Assembly: GCA_965178125.1 (NCBI GenBank)
Contig: OZ237767.1
Span: 744,001-808,000 of the forward strand
DNA: 64,000 nt
From: Bilabrum cf. latius
Taxonomy: Eukaryota; Bigyra: Bicosoecida; Bigyra; Bicosoecida
Direction of reading: 5' to 3'
The notes beneath the pieces were generated by a model, which was given only the letters and a program-made list of their open reading frames with translations, searched no databases and was not told the DNA's origin. Below, one piece after another: positions 9,982 to 23,348 of this stretch (positions within the stretch are counted from its first letter, which is position 1; every line of letters starts with the position of its first letter). The translations under genes and the position numbers were made by a program.

Positions 9982-12900
9982 TCAGTCATTAAGCTGGCAA
10001 AGCAGCGCCACGCCCTTGAGTACCCAGTTCTTTGGCTCCACCCCAGTCGGCATCTCCACAGCCACCACAAAGTTGGTGCTCATGCCGGTCGTGCTCAGCG
10101 TGCCTGCTCGAACGCTTGTCTTGTACACGGGAGCGGAGTACTCGTCTGGGTTCGGCTTGTAGTCTTTGTGCGGCATGAAGTGGATGATGGGCACCGTTGA
10201 AAACATCTCGCCTGGCTTCGAGTCGACCACCGAGACCTTGTCCGAGTCCCAACGAGCCCCGTCCATGTAGAGGCCGTGCACCAGCACGCCATCCGCAGGG
10301 ATCTGGTCTTCCTTGAGCTCATGTGGGCCCATCGCCTTGTAGATAGTGAATGAGAAACCAAGGGCATCGATGGGCTGCTGGAACTTTCTGGCGTGGTTCT
10401 GCAGTGTGCCAGTCATGAAGCCCTGAGGGAAAAAGAAACCGCTGAGCCAGAAACTCTTGGGCTGCCCGTTTACTAGCCACTCCCGCAGCATGGCAATACG
10501 TGAATGCAAGTCCTTGACCCACGATGCTAGCGGCTTAAGAGACGGATACGCCACGTTTTCCCAGTTGCCTGGCACCTGGTTGTTCAGCATGGAGCCATAC
10601 ATGCGGTCCAGCTCGTCCGACATGAGGGCCTCTCCTCGGATGGCCCTCTGAATCTCCTGCAGCGACTCCCTCATCACGTGCAACAGGCGGTTGAAGCGCA
10701 CCATTTCCTGTGACAACACAGTCGCGAGCGAATCCATGTGCTCTCCCCGCATCACGAATGTGCCAGCACCTGCTTCGGACCGGTGCAGCGATTCTGGCAG
10801 ATCCTCGTATATTGAGGTGGACAGCTCGCTCACCTCCTCATCGGGCGTCTTGCCGCTGCCAGAGCTGCCTCCTGTCCTGGGCTGGATGGACAGGCTGGTC
10901 TTAAGGATAGAGTCCGTTTCGTTCTGCTGGAAGGTAATGTTGGCATTCTCGTGCATGCCAAAGATCTCTGGACCATCGTCGCGGGGCAGCTTGCGCACGT
11001 ACTGCTGGAAATCGGTTATGGGACCACTAGTAGGCGCGTAGTACGTGCCTGAAGGGCTGAACTTGTACCCATCCTCGAGAATGTCGGGTTCATAGAACTG
11101 CTGCAGGATGCTCATCAGGCAGCGGCGGTCCCAGTCGTCAGTCACGCGGCCACCATAGTTGATTTGTCCTGTCACATAGCGCATGGCATCCCACGGAATC
11201 GTGGGCTGATCTTGCAGGAACTTCTTCAGCACCAGAATGCTCGTTTCAAGATCTGAGTCGTTGAACTCGTACCGGATGTTCCACCCGAGCGGCCCGAACT
11301 TGCGCCGCTCCTACACCACAGCGTGGAAGAAGCACAGCCCGAAGGCCAACTTCTTCCACGCATGTACTCGCTCCACCCCGTTGGCAAAGTGCTCAGGGGT
11401 TGCTGACATCTGCATGCCATCCAAAGCACCCGCCCCCGGGGCCGCACCTGGAGCACCAGCAGCACCGTCGTCATCTTCTTCGACGGCCTCGGGCACCGTG
11501 CCCTCGCAAGAATCCCACGGAGTCCATGAATCCAGTTGGCCGAGAGAGCGAGTAAGGTTCGCCCGAATTCCCTTCGGCGGCTCGTTGGTGAGCTTCACTC
11601 CGTTCTAGAGTACAGGAACGGGGAAGTACGGCGCCGGCATTGATGTGAGCCACAGTCGGAAGTCAGGGTGGACGAACTCGGGCGAGCCGGGGATGGGACC
11701 CGTTCCATCCGCCGCCCCAGCGGTCTGGCGCCGAACGCAATCAGCTAGCTCGTCGCAAATAGCCTCAAGGGAGGGCATCCAAGACTTGCCCAAATGACAA
11801 TTCTGCAGCAACACCCAGTCACCATTGGCCTTTGCCCTGTTGATGAGCGCCTCGGCCCGAGCCCCCTGCCCCTGCCCGAGCGAGCACAGGTGCAGGCGGT
11901 CCATGTAGTCGACCTCTTTGGCGTACGTGTACAGCACCCCCGTCGGATCTGCACCAACGCTCAGGATGAACACCACTGGCGTGTCCGCCCTGGTTTCTCC
12001 ATGCACAACCTTCATGCTGACGGGCGGCGACTGCACGAACTCCTCGCCCAAGTGCTCCACAACAAAGTCCTGGGTGGCGAAGACCAGCTTCTCCTCGCGG
12101 AATGCCTTCAGCACCAGCATGCGCTACATAGAATTGAGTTGATCGCACCACGGCTTCGGCAGCGGAAATGAGTGCGGGTCGTCACAAGCGGCCCATTCTT
12201 GCCACTGTGGCTTGGTCGCTGGAGATACGATGTGGTCAACCAGAGCAGTGAACTTGTCCGGGATGCCCTCTTCCAATGCCGCCAGCAGATTCCAGCCATT
12301 CTCACTAACACTATCCGGCATCGGGTTCTACGTCTTGTTGGTGACCATGCCTGCGCCTTTGAGCAGCAGCGACCACTCAGAGGTAGACACCTCTTTAGCC
12401 TCCCTCAAGATCTGGATGCAAACCAGGAACGAGAAAATGAGTTTGTGTGCCTCAAAAAGACCCCTGCACACATTCTTGTACACATTAAGCGTCATATACG
12501 CTTTGAGATTTTCCAGTCTCGTATCGAGATCGTCACTCTTGTCCGCCTCGTCGATGCACAGGTCGTACAACCTCTGGAAGTACGATAGCGAGAACTGGTA
12601 CATGGGGTCGATGCGCGCCAGGTCTGCCATCACGAAATATATGATTGAGCCGCGAGTGGCCACAGGGCGGTACTACTCTCGCATAGTGGTTATTTGAGCG
12701 TTGGTCTTCTCCGATTCGATGAGCCGCTCGCTGATGGTCTTGCTCACCACCTTGCTCTCGCCCAGCGTCTCGATGAGACCCACGTTGTCAACGACCACCC
12801 CTTCGCTGTCCCTAAGCATCCGCAGGATCTTCTCCTCGAGCTGGTTGAGCTGCAGCTTGTCGCTTGCCATGCTCACAAGCAGGTCGTTTTTCTTCTTCTC

Positions 12901-15900
12901 AACGTCCGGCCTCTCTTTCTTGACTAAAGCTCCAAGGAGCTGGTCCTCAAGGCCAGACATGGTCACTGTGAAGTTGATCACCGTCACCTTGATGCATACC
13001 TCTGGGAGGTAGTGCGGGTTGGGAAGCTTGGTAGACACATACAGTCTAAAATCATCATTGTAGTCGATGTTGTCGTCCCCGAGTCGAATCAGCTTGCGGC
13101 CCTGCTGCGAGAAGACAGCCCTGGCTAGAACAGGGTCCAAGGCAGGGTCCAGGAACTCGCCAATGTCTTCGATCAACAAAGGCCTTCCAAGACGGATACA
13201 GTTGCCTACAGACCGCAGCATGGACTTGTTGGTCAGTCGAGTCACCTCCAGCCCAGCCTTTTGCTGCATGCTCTTGATCCAACGCTTCGCCTGCTCCTGC
13301 GGGTCGATCATCAGGGGCCACCTGCGGCCCCTTGTGACCAGGATGGCATTATCAGTTGAAACTGAGTCTGTTGGCAGCCCATGTAGCTGCCAGTCTCGGA
13401 CCTGCACCGGGTCCCCGAGAGTGTGCATCAGAGTGGGCGACTCGCTCACTGGCACGCCACTCTCTTTGCAGGACTCGAGCCAAGTGCCGAGCAGCTGATC
13501 ACGATAGGTTCCAGTGAACGGCCCAGCATACGACACCAAGCCTGCCGAGAGTAGCACGTCCCCGACCAAGCGTTCGATCTAGTCGGTAAGAGTCTCCACA
13601 GAGGCTTTCCAGCGCACTTGCTCGTCGGCCAGCCCCGTGGTGAGCTTGTCGGCTCTGGCGAGCCGATCTTTGGTCAGCTGGGCCGTCCTCTCGAGGCTCT
13701 TTTTCTCGGCCTCTGTCTCTTGGGCAGTCTTCTACAGCGCAGCGACTTTGTCTAGTACCTCCTGCAAGCTGTCCTGCTTGACCTTGAGTGCTGCCTTAGC
13801 CTCATCCAGTTGGGCATTCATCTCGGCTAGCCTCTTCTTCTTCGGCTCCACGTCCTTGGCTACCAGGGAATACGTGTTGACTGCGTGCACCCAGGAGCAC
13901 ATGGGCCCTGCCGCTGCACTCTTTCTCTGCACGTCCTCTGGTTTCATCAGCGGGTGATCGACGTACTTGCCTCTGATCTTCGACAAGATCTTGGGCTCGA
14001 TGTTGTCCTTGTCGTACTTCATGAGGCGGTCCAGGAAATCAGACCCACTCATGACTCGCTTCGCATTGTCCCAGTCAGGCTTTTCGCCTAGTAGAATGCA
14101 CACCGCCTCCAGCACGACCTTCACTGCTTCGGGTGGGCTAGCGAAGCCCTTGACTTCACCGACTGCAGATTTGGTCAGCTTGCTCAGGTCCTTCTCGGCC
14201 TTCTCCAGAGCTGGAAGTGCCAGGTCTAGATCTGCCTGTGCATCTGCCTGTACCACCTCAACCTCGGCTACTTGTTTCCCAACAGCTTCAGCCTCAGCTT
14301 CTACAACGACTTTGATTTTGTCTGCCTCCTCCTTCTCCCCCGCCACTGTGACGAGAAGCTCAGCCACTTCTTTCTGTTTCGCCTCGAGCTTCGGTTGCAT
14401 CTCTTTCAGCTCCTCCTTCAGTCCCGCCACAGTGGCATTGGTTTCTTCTAATTTGGAGACACCCGTGGCCATGGTGGACTTCTGGTCGCCCAGCTGCTCA
14501 CGCTTCTCCTCGAGCATGGCCAGATACAGGTTGATCAGGTCCAGGTAAGACTTGGGGGTCGTGTATACCTTGCGCTGCAGCTCCTCGTAGAACAGCTCGC
14601 TCTGCCGCTCCACGCTTTGGTGGATAACGCCGCACATTTTGGCCACTGCCTCATTGACTCCGTCGCTGCCGAGGTCTTGCTCCTTCAGGAATTGCCGTGC
14701 AACGCTCAGCAGCGCATCTTCCGGCCATGGCATGTACCAATCGATCGTGCAGCAGTTGATCAGGCTTGGAAACTGCCTGCAACGAACTCGCAGGCTGTCT
14801 CCGACGGGGCTCATGGCCAGGACAATGTGCAAATTGTCGCGAACCCTTGACACAAACATGCGCCACATGTTGTCCGGAGTAGCTGGGATGCCTGCCTTGT
14901 CACAGACGGACCTCAGGCCGTCGTAAATAGCAGCGAGCTCATCTGTCTCCCACAAATTAGGGATTTCTCCCGTGTTGAGCACGTTGTTCACGTCTTCTAG
15001 GAATGCCTCGTCGACGAGCTGGGTATCGGTAAGGAGGAACACGATGTGCTTGCCCTCCATGCCCGACACCCGCATGAGGCTCTTGATGTCCTCACGAAAC
15101 TCTGTGAGGCCATAGACCCTGGTCAACTCGATCTAGAAGCAGCGAATCTCCGCCATCGCACACGCCATCCTCGTCAGGCTCTGCTTCCCACTCCCTCCAA
15201 CGCCCACCAGCATTGCGTTTCCGCGGGGCTGTCGCAGGATTCGAGCGATTCGAGCAACGTGCTCCACAGCATCGCGGAAGAAGACCAGCTTCATCTGGGT
15301 GGGGTTGCTCAGGTTGTACTCCTCCAGCGAGTCGTTCAGTACAGACACGACTCGCGCCATGGACTTGGCTTCTTCATACTTGCCCAGTCCATCGTCTGCG
15401 CGGGGGCTGATGAAATCAACGAACAGGAGAGGGGTTTCTGCCTCGAAAAGCTCCTCCTTGGTCCAGCCCTTGCCCTGCTTGCCCATGACTCTCTTCACCA
15501 GCTCCACCATTGCCTCCTAAAACCACTCCTTGTCCTCGATCGAGACGAGGCGGTCGTGGAACACACGAGAGCATTCGTGGGCCCATAGCCTCGTCATGAC
15601 ATCCCCGGAAGGGCAAGCCTTCTTGCTGATCATGAGGACACCCTGGAAAACCTTCGACACATCGCGGAGGTTAAACGTGTAGTGCGATTTGCTGGGTGTT
15701 GGCCGCATGGCAGTACGAATTTTGTCGTAAATCTCGATCGTGGCTTGCACCACTCGGCTTGACGTGGACTTGACATCCTCGTTGAACGGCTCCAGGAAAC
15801 CGGACAGAATAGAGCCGAAAATGTGCTTCAACACATCCGGGCTTGCAGGTGGTACGCAAAGCACGTGGAAGTGCCTTGAAAAGCGAGGCGTCACCTCTGC

Positions 15901-18900
15901 TCTGCCTCCCCCCGGTGGCGCTGCCGCTGCTACAGTGACCGTGTCGTCAATATTCTTCCAGAACAGCTTGTCGCGGTCATAGAAGCCATGGAAATCAACA
16001 AGCTACCTCAGCAGCTCGATGGGAGGTTGTGCACCATATTCCTCCACCGCTGGCATGTTGACGTCATCCACGAACACAACCGCGCGCTTGTTCGCGGGAG
16101 GCCCTAGCAAATCCTTCTTCTTTCGCTCCATCTTTTCCTCAATTGTAAGTTGAGAACCCTTCGATGGTGTGCGGGCTGAAAAGTTGAGTACAATTGGGGA
16201 CACCTGGATGCCACCATCATAGTCCTGGGCCGATGCGCGGTTCAAGTAGTCCTGCACAACGACAGTCTTACCGGTGCCCGTCAGGCCGGTGAAGAATACT
16301 GGGTACAGCCGTTCTAACTGGGCCTCAAAAACGTAGCTGAACCGCACTGTGTCCACAGTGGGCACCACGAGGGCAAAGTAGGGCAGCGACTTGTCGTAGT
16401 GGAAGTCGTCCACCATGTTGCTCCATTTGATCCAGGGTAGGTCCGGCTTCGAGAGATCAGGGCACACGTCGAACACGGATGCAGTGCCAGGCCATCTCAT
16501 GCGAGACAGCACCGGATGCCCCTTGACGAACTTATCAAATCGCTCCTAGGGAGTGAGGCCGCTCGCGCCTGCCTCGTCCTCTTCATCGTCTTCTCCAACA
16601 GCAACGCCCCCGACGCTGCCACCCACTGTCCAAACGTACGAAAAAGCGAATAAGCCATCGATGGCTCGCTAGGCTTCGTCCTCAGTAATTGTGGTCCAGT
16701 CCAATGCAGCCTGTCCCTTCCGCTCTAGGAAGCTCTACAGCAAGGAGCACAGCGAGGCCGCCAACTGCAAGTCAACGGTCCTGACTGGTTCTACTAGCTC
16801 CTTGCGCTGGAAGTCGAGGCCATCTTGGAAGGACGCGTCGAATAATTCCATGATTCGGAGCCTCAGGGGCTCGGGTACATTATCTGGTACACCGTTTGGC
16901 AACCATGACTGCACGTACGGCTTCCAGCCTAGGTCAGCCGGGGTCACGTAGACAACCCCCAGCCGCGATACGGTTGCAGGACTTGCCTCTTCCAGGTCAG
17001 CAACCTCGAACAGCATTCGCATCTGGGAACGAAGCTTGATTCTCTAGCCATTAGCCAAGCAGAGAGTCTGGTTGTCGTCCAGCACGGTGTTCATGTTCTC
17101 GATCCACAGCGCATCGATCGGACCGTCGAATACGGTCCACTTCCGGTCCTCACCCTCATCGGCGACGTACCGCCGCATGATGCTGGATGCGAGACCATCC
17201 GTCCATTCCTGCGTGACTGGATCCTCTTCGCCATAAAGCTCTCCCATGGAGATGCACTTGGGATTCAGAACGCTCGTGAATACTCGCTGCATCCGCTCAT
17301 CCTCTGATTTCGATTCGCGCAGGGCTGTCATCGACCCTTGCAGCACCTGGTAGATGGTAGTCTTGCCGCCGCCAGTCGGACCAGTCAGAACGACGCCAAA
17401 TCGAACATTGAAGGTCTCGAAAAGCTGCACAACTTTCTTCTCAAACGCCGCAACTTGCTGCAGCCCACGCTTTGCGACTTCCGCCCGGATCGCTACAGCT
17501 AGTTCACCTACGTCGTTGGGTGGGATGCTCACGCCAGGGAACAAATCTCCTACGATAGCATGGAACAGAGGAAGATCCTCTGCCAAGAACTTCGGCACGT
17601 TAGAATCCTGCATGGCTCGAATCAGCACTACGTCTTCGCTGAGGTCAGGATTCTCCCGTTTGAGTGAGCCCGCCATCACTAGCACGCTCTTGACCGCGCG
17701 CATTCCGAAATCGTAGTGGCGCTGCTAGCTAAGCTGCTCAGAAGACAGCTTGTAGAGCTTGGTCATCTTTCTAGCAAGATTTCGTGTGTCCCCGAAGCCC
17801 TCTGCAAACAGGATAATCTCAGCGATGAGGCCGTAGTCGGGCACCATCATGGCTACGGGCCGGAACAGGACCTTGAGGTTGTCGGGCAGCTCGGTTCTGC
17901 CGGCATACCCGGGGTTCATGGTGATGATAACACAATGTGGCAAGAGCTTGATTCTCCTCCCTTCGAATTCCATGTTCGGCAGGCCCTGCAGAATACCTTG
18001 CCGAAGCTGAGTCAGCTGCTGCGCGATCACGGAAAGCACCTCGATGTCAATTCGGTTGAACTCGTCCAGGCATGTCCAAGACCCACTCTGCGCAAGCCCT
18101 GCAAAGTGTTTTCCCATCTGCTTGTACGTGATCTGCTCCGAGCAGTTGAACACGATGCACTGGATCGCCAGCCCCTTGGCCAGATCTTTGCTGCTCTCCG
18201 TCTTGCCAGTGCCGGCGGGTCCCGCAGGCGCCGCCCCCAGCTTGAGAGCCAGCGCTCCTGTGATCGTCATCCAGCAGCGGTCCGTCAGGGGAGTGATCAC
18301 CAGACGACTCATGACGCCCTAGTACTCGTACCCGAAATCGATGGCAGAATCAGATTGCCGAACTAGCACGTGCTGTTTGGTGGTGAGCCACTCATACCGC
18401 AATTGCTGCTGCCACGTGAATTCGCCAGGGGACGACACCTTCTCCTCCACCATGCGGTCCAAGATGTCACGCGCATGTACATCTGTGGTAACCAGAGCAA
18501 CGATCGTTTTCCGCTCGATCTTGCTCAACTTACCGCGGACCAGCTCTGTGAGCTAAGACAGCTGGAACACGTTGAGGTCCAGCCACCTCCGCATGGCTTC
18601 AAGGGGCTCGGCCTCTCTCAGAGCCACCTCTGTGCCTCGGCTCCACTCGATCAGCGACACTGTTGCCACAACCTGCGCGCGGTGCTGCACAACCCAGTCT
18701 TTCCTGTCCTACTCGGCATAGTCTTCCACGCCCTGCTTCATGAGCTGCCTGAGGCTTTCTCGCATGCCCTTCTCCACATCTGTCAGCCAGTCCTCCACGT
18801 TGCCTCGAGCTCGGATATTGGGGGGCAGAGCGACTACCTCCCCCTACGGACTCTCCATGTTGATGATGTCCGTACTACCCACCTCTTCGCCGAAATGCAG

Positions 18901-21900
18901 CTTCACAAGGGCATCGAAACACTTGCGGAGGTGCGGCTGCACTGCTTGCGGGTCCCTGGTCTATGCCAGGATTTCGAGCAACTCGTCATCGGCAAGGAAG
19001 TAGAACCGAGGGAAAGCAGCGCGCTTCGTCTCTAGGTACTCTGCGAGAGACTTTTGGATGACGTCCAGAACTTCGTTATGCTTTGCGAGGCGGTCCTTGA
19101 GTCCTTTTTCGGACCCCACCACTAGAGCTCGTGGGTTGTCGTTGGTCTTGCGCATCATCCCCTTGAAGCTCTTGTCCACAGATGCAAATTTCTTTGCCTC
19201 TTCTGGGAGCTGCCTCTTGATATCATCCGCGCTGAATATTGTCTCGAGGTACATCCAGTTCCTCTAACAGACCAGCCATTCGTCGAGCGTATCTGAGAGC
19301 ACCCGGAGCAACTTCTGCGATTTCTCCACCCTCTCGCGAATCCTGCCCACAAACGGGCTCGCCATAATCGTCGATAGGGTGACCAGCGACTCATCGAGAG
19401 CTGCATACACATCGTCAGGGCCACCCAAAATGAACACGTCCTTGCTTTCCTTGTAGGGAAGAACTGGTAGCTCCAGCTCAGACCACACCGACTCCACCTT
19501 TTTATCATAGAGCTCCAGAAGAGCTGCCTCCTGGGCGGCACGGGTGGCCACTGACTGAATCTCATCTGCCTTCTCAACCAGGCCACTGTTGACAAGTCCA
19601 CCGAGCGTTACGTTGGCCCGCGCCTCCTCATCGAGCTCGGTGTTGAGCGCCTTGGCGATGTCAGTCCAGTGGTCTTCCTCCAGGACTGGCGATCGCAGGG
19701 CCTGCACGGCCGGAGTGATGGTTCGAAACTCCATGACCATTCCTCGAAGCTTCGGAGCTGCCTGGTTGCCAGGCAACTGGCGCTCTGCCTTGGTAGCCGT
19801 CTTGAGGTACGTCTGCACCTACTTTTCCATCTCTTGCGCATCTAGCTGCTCCAGCCTGGAATCGACCCACGTGGCCGTGATGCCTTCCCAGTCTCGCAAG
19901 CCCGACCACAGCTTCTGCTTAATGCCGAGATCCAGTTGCACTTCCTCCAGTTGGTCGTACTCAGCCACCGGTTGCTTCAGCATCTCTTGCCAGTGCGCGT
20001 ACTACTCTGCATCTTCGGCCAGCTCGTGCAGCCGCTTTGCCTGCTTGTCAAGCAGAGCATTGACGTGGGACATGTCAGCGTCAGCATCGCCCACGATAGG
20101 GTCGTCCAAGTGTTCTCGCACCTCTCGAATCGACTTGCGCAGCTTGGGAACCAGCTTGTCCACCATGCTCGCAAAACGACCCGTCTCGTCTCCCAGCCGA
20201 GCCTCGAACGAGCCACTAGAATCTTCAAGCTACTGCATCGTCTGTCGCAAAAGGCGAAGCAAAGCCTGCTCTTGCTCGCCCAGTGGCCACTTTTGACCGA
20301 TGTACATTTCGGCTAGCCTCCGAGTGTGCTCCTCCGCATTGCGCAGCGTAGGAAGCCGATCCTGAGCCTTGTACAGAGTCTCAACCTTGCGCACGAAGGG
20401 ATCAACCTCATCGACATCCTCAGTGAGTATCTTGCAGTAGCTCTACGCCTCTGAGAGCGTCTCTTCCCCGCTTGCCTTGAGCAGCTTGGGGATGAGATGC
20501 TTGAGAGCCTCCAACGCGCGCTGAGGGCTCGGGAGCAGGAACAGCTTGAGCTCTTCCGCATCTAGCCGCGAAATGCCTATGTCAGCCGAATAAGGGATAG
20601 ACTGGAAGTCGTCAAACTAGGCGCGGTACTTCGAAATGGCGCCCTGCAGCACATCCAACGAGCTGCTCGCGTTGAACTCCTGGTCGAGGTTCTGGATGCG
20701 ACTCTTGTTGGCAACATGTAACTGCCCATACGGGACGAAGACCTCGCTAAACTCGAGAGCTTGATGCTCGCAGTAATCAACTGCAGCGATTAGAGCGTCC
20801 TGGATGCGGCGGAATTCGGGATGAGTGGCCACACGGGCCTGCAGCGAATCGCCCACTGCGCCGCCATCTCCACCGTCGTCATCGTCGTCGCCGGCCCCGC
20901 CTGCCGCAGGACCACCAGCCTCATCCTCCCCGGCAGCCGACGTATATGGCCTCAAGTCCTCATGCTGAAGCATCGGAGGCATAGCAGTTGCAACAGCCAT
21001 TGCTCTCGCAAGCAGTGCAGATAGGCGTGACTTGACAGTCTCCGCAGAGGGCTCGAGCCCAATACGAACGCTCGGGAGCTGTTCCTGGGCATCCTCCGGC
21101 TCCTCGTTGAGAGCACCATCATCCGCGGACTGCTTGGATTCCGATGCACCGGCCCCTGTCGTAGCATCGCCCGCCTGAAAGCTGCCAGGCCCATCGCGTC
21201 CGGCCGGCATCTCTTCGTCCTCACCGACAGACACTGCACCTAAGTCAGCCTCCAGATCACTGGACTCAGGCTCGACCTCGTCAAGTCTGACCAGCATCTC
21301 AAGCAGCGGGACGCGGGGCTGCACCAGGCCATCTAGTCCGCTGCCAGCCAATGACTCTAGAGTCGTGGTACTCTGAACAGTCTTCCCGGCTTCATCCCCT
21401 GGTTCCCCTGCGTCTTCATCATCCTCTTCATCCAGACCTGAAGTGCCCTTCTTCTTGGGCGGGGCCAGGTCCCGCTCCTTCTTGTTGAGGTCCCTGCGGA
21501 TGATGCGCCGAGGAGTACTCTCGCCGGTGGGACGTACTGCCTCCAGCAAAGCAGCGGCCGAGTCGAGTGCTAGGTTCAGCAGGGCGTCTTGCACTGTGAA
21601 ATCACACACTCGGATGAAACGAGTCAGTGACCCGCATTGACCCCGCAGCGATGCTCGCTCCATGAATGTCATCTTCGTATCTCCATTGATCTCCTGCTTC
21701 TCCAAGAAAGCATGCAGTACCTCGTCGCACGCTCCACGCACAAGCAGGCGGACATCATCAGAGAACTCGGCCAGCCACGTGGCTACTGCTCTCCGCTTGG
21801 CGGCCTGTGTGGCGGTGAACTCGGCGATGGAATACACCCTGAGAGGGTCCACGTGAAATAGCCTCCACTTTTTTACGGCATCGCACAGGCGCCTCACGCG

Positions 21901-23266
21901 GCCTACGCATGTCCTCAGCACCGGATCCAGCACGAAGAGAGACTTGGACACGGCTCGGCTGGCATCGAATGCCTTGCGGCGCTGCAGCATCTGTTTCCAG
22001 CCGGTGAATGCCTTCCACCTGCGGTACAGCCGGAAGAAACGGACCTGCAGGATCCTCTGGAACATGCTGAACTCCCTATCCCACGCAGATAGGGGCGTGA
22101 AGTCGCTCGAGTCGCCGACAAACCTGGTTACGCCTCCCTCTGACAGGGTCATGTAGTCGCTAGGATCCACCTCCTGCGCCGAGCACACCTCGAGATCGTA
22201 TGCGCCTGCCCCGTTACCACGCTTGCGCCGAAGGTATACGAAGTTGCCGGCCTCGAGTTGCGCCACGTCCCCAGGCCCCACGCCCAGGGCCTGCAGGAAG
22301 CTGCCACGCCACGACGAGGACCCTGTGCCCACTCCGATCGCGGCGCCTCCGCCCGCCGCGGCAGACCTGCGCCCCCCCCTCGCCAGGGACCCGCCCAGTC
22401 GCCGAGACCCTGCGAGTGCCTCCGCATCGGCCTCGGTCCTCTTGGATTCGGAGGAATCATGGGCGTCCTTGCCCTCCTCTGGAGCTGAGCGTGGCGCTGC
22501 AGATGGTACGCCCGGTAAAGAAGTCAGAGACCCATCCGGTGCCAGCTGTCCCGCCCCCAAGCCCTCCAAAGCCACCGCCCTTCTTGCTCCCAGGCTGGGT
22601 CCGCGCCTGGTCCCGGGTTTCGAGGAGTGGAGACTCGCGGCACTGCGATTTCCTGCTAGCGTCTTCCCACCCAGTGGCTTCAGTCGTCCTCCAAACAGAT
22701 TGGGTTTGTGACGTTTGGGTAGAGCAGGGAGTGATGCGGCGGATATTGCATGTGGATCAATGGCAGGCACCGGCAGTGACGGCAGCGTCCGGTTGCCGCC
22801 TCCGCTGCCACTTCGTGCATGCCCGTCGCTGCCCCCACTCGTCTCGATCACCACATTAAGCAGTCTGCTTGCTCTCTGCAAAACTTAAAGGATATGATGG
22901 TGCCCCAATACTGACATGGATATCACAGTGCCATGCGAGTGCAGCAGAACTACAATGATGGCTGCATGGAGACCTTAAATGCCGGTACAACACCACTTTA
23001 CGACTCACACCGGTGTCTGCAGTTTCTCTCATTGATGCGGCACTCCTACGACCATTCCCACCATCCTGCTCGACTCCTGCGCCCCGTCTCAGCGTGGGCT
23101 CGAGTGCCAAGCTGCCAGTTGAAGTTGTGTGTCCAGATTGGCCAGATGCCAAGACCAGCGATGGTGAATCTTCAGAGAGTCTAGCATGATGAATAGACCC
23201 GCTCGCAAATAACTGTGAAGCTAGGTCTGAACCGTCCATGATAGCTTGAACTTGTGCATCCCGCAT
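9982..23266 (-). CDS. Axonemal dynein heavy chain (inner-arm type likely)
   Basis: ATP-driven minus-end motor of the flagellar axoneme, about 4383 aa. Exon 2 (22875-9982) is one frame of 12.9 kb interrupted by about 26 TAG codons and ended by TGA. A 133-bp intron (23008-22876; GTGAGT...CAG) joins it in phase to exon 1 (23266-23009). P-loops of all four nucleotide-binding AAA modules are present: GPAGTGKT (near residue 1638), GPTGGGKT (1918), GLTGTGKT (2283) and GVGGSGKQ (2644). The coiled-coil stalk and microtubule-binding region fall around 14500-13600. The C-terminal cap shows [23 protein letters not shown] and a final GVALLCQL. Length and cap sequence fit a single-headed inner-arm chain (DNAH1/3/6/7/12 group) better than an outer-arm chain, but the subclass is inferred. 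The N-terminal exon is my prediction. The start is head-to-head with the myosin-like gene. Confidence 0.95.
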
Positions 23267-23348
23267 GGGGATCCGTTGGCCTAAAAGTGCTCGCAACAAT
23301 TGCAGGATGCGGAGTCCGCTGCTTCCTAGTCAAAAACGATTGGTCTCG

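Noticed and set aside
9982-22875. Dynein heavy chain as a pseudogene with many nonsense mutations
   Set aside because: There are no frameshifts and no TAA or TGA in 4,298 codons. Only TAG occurs, the motifs are intact, and neighbouring genes show the same pattern.
20617-22881. Antisense reading frames of 100-300 codons opposite dynein and other GC-rich genes
   Set aside because: They are shadows of strong codon bias in the real frame and show no domain or consistent ends.
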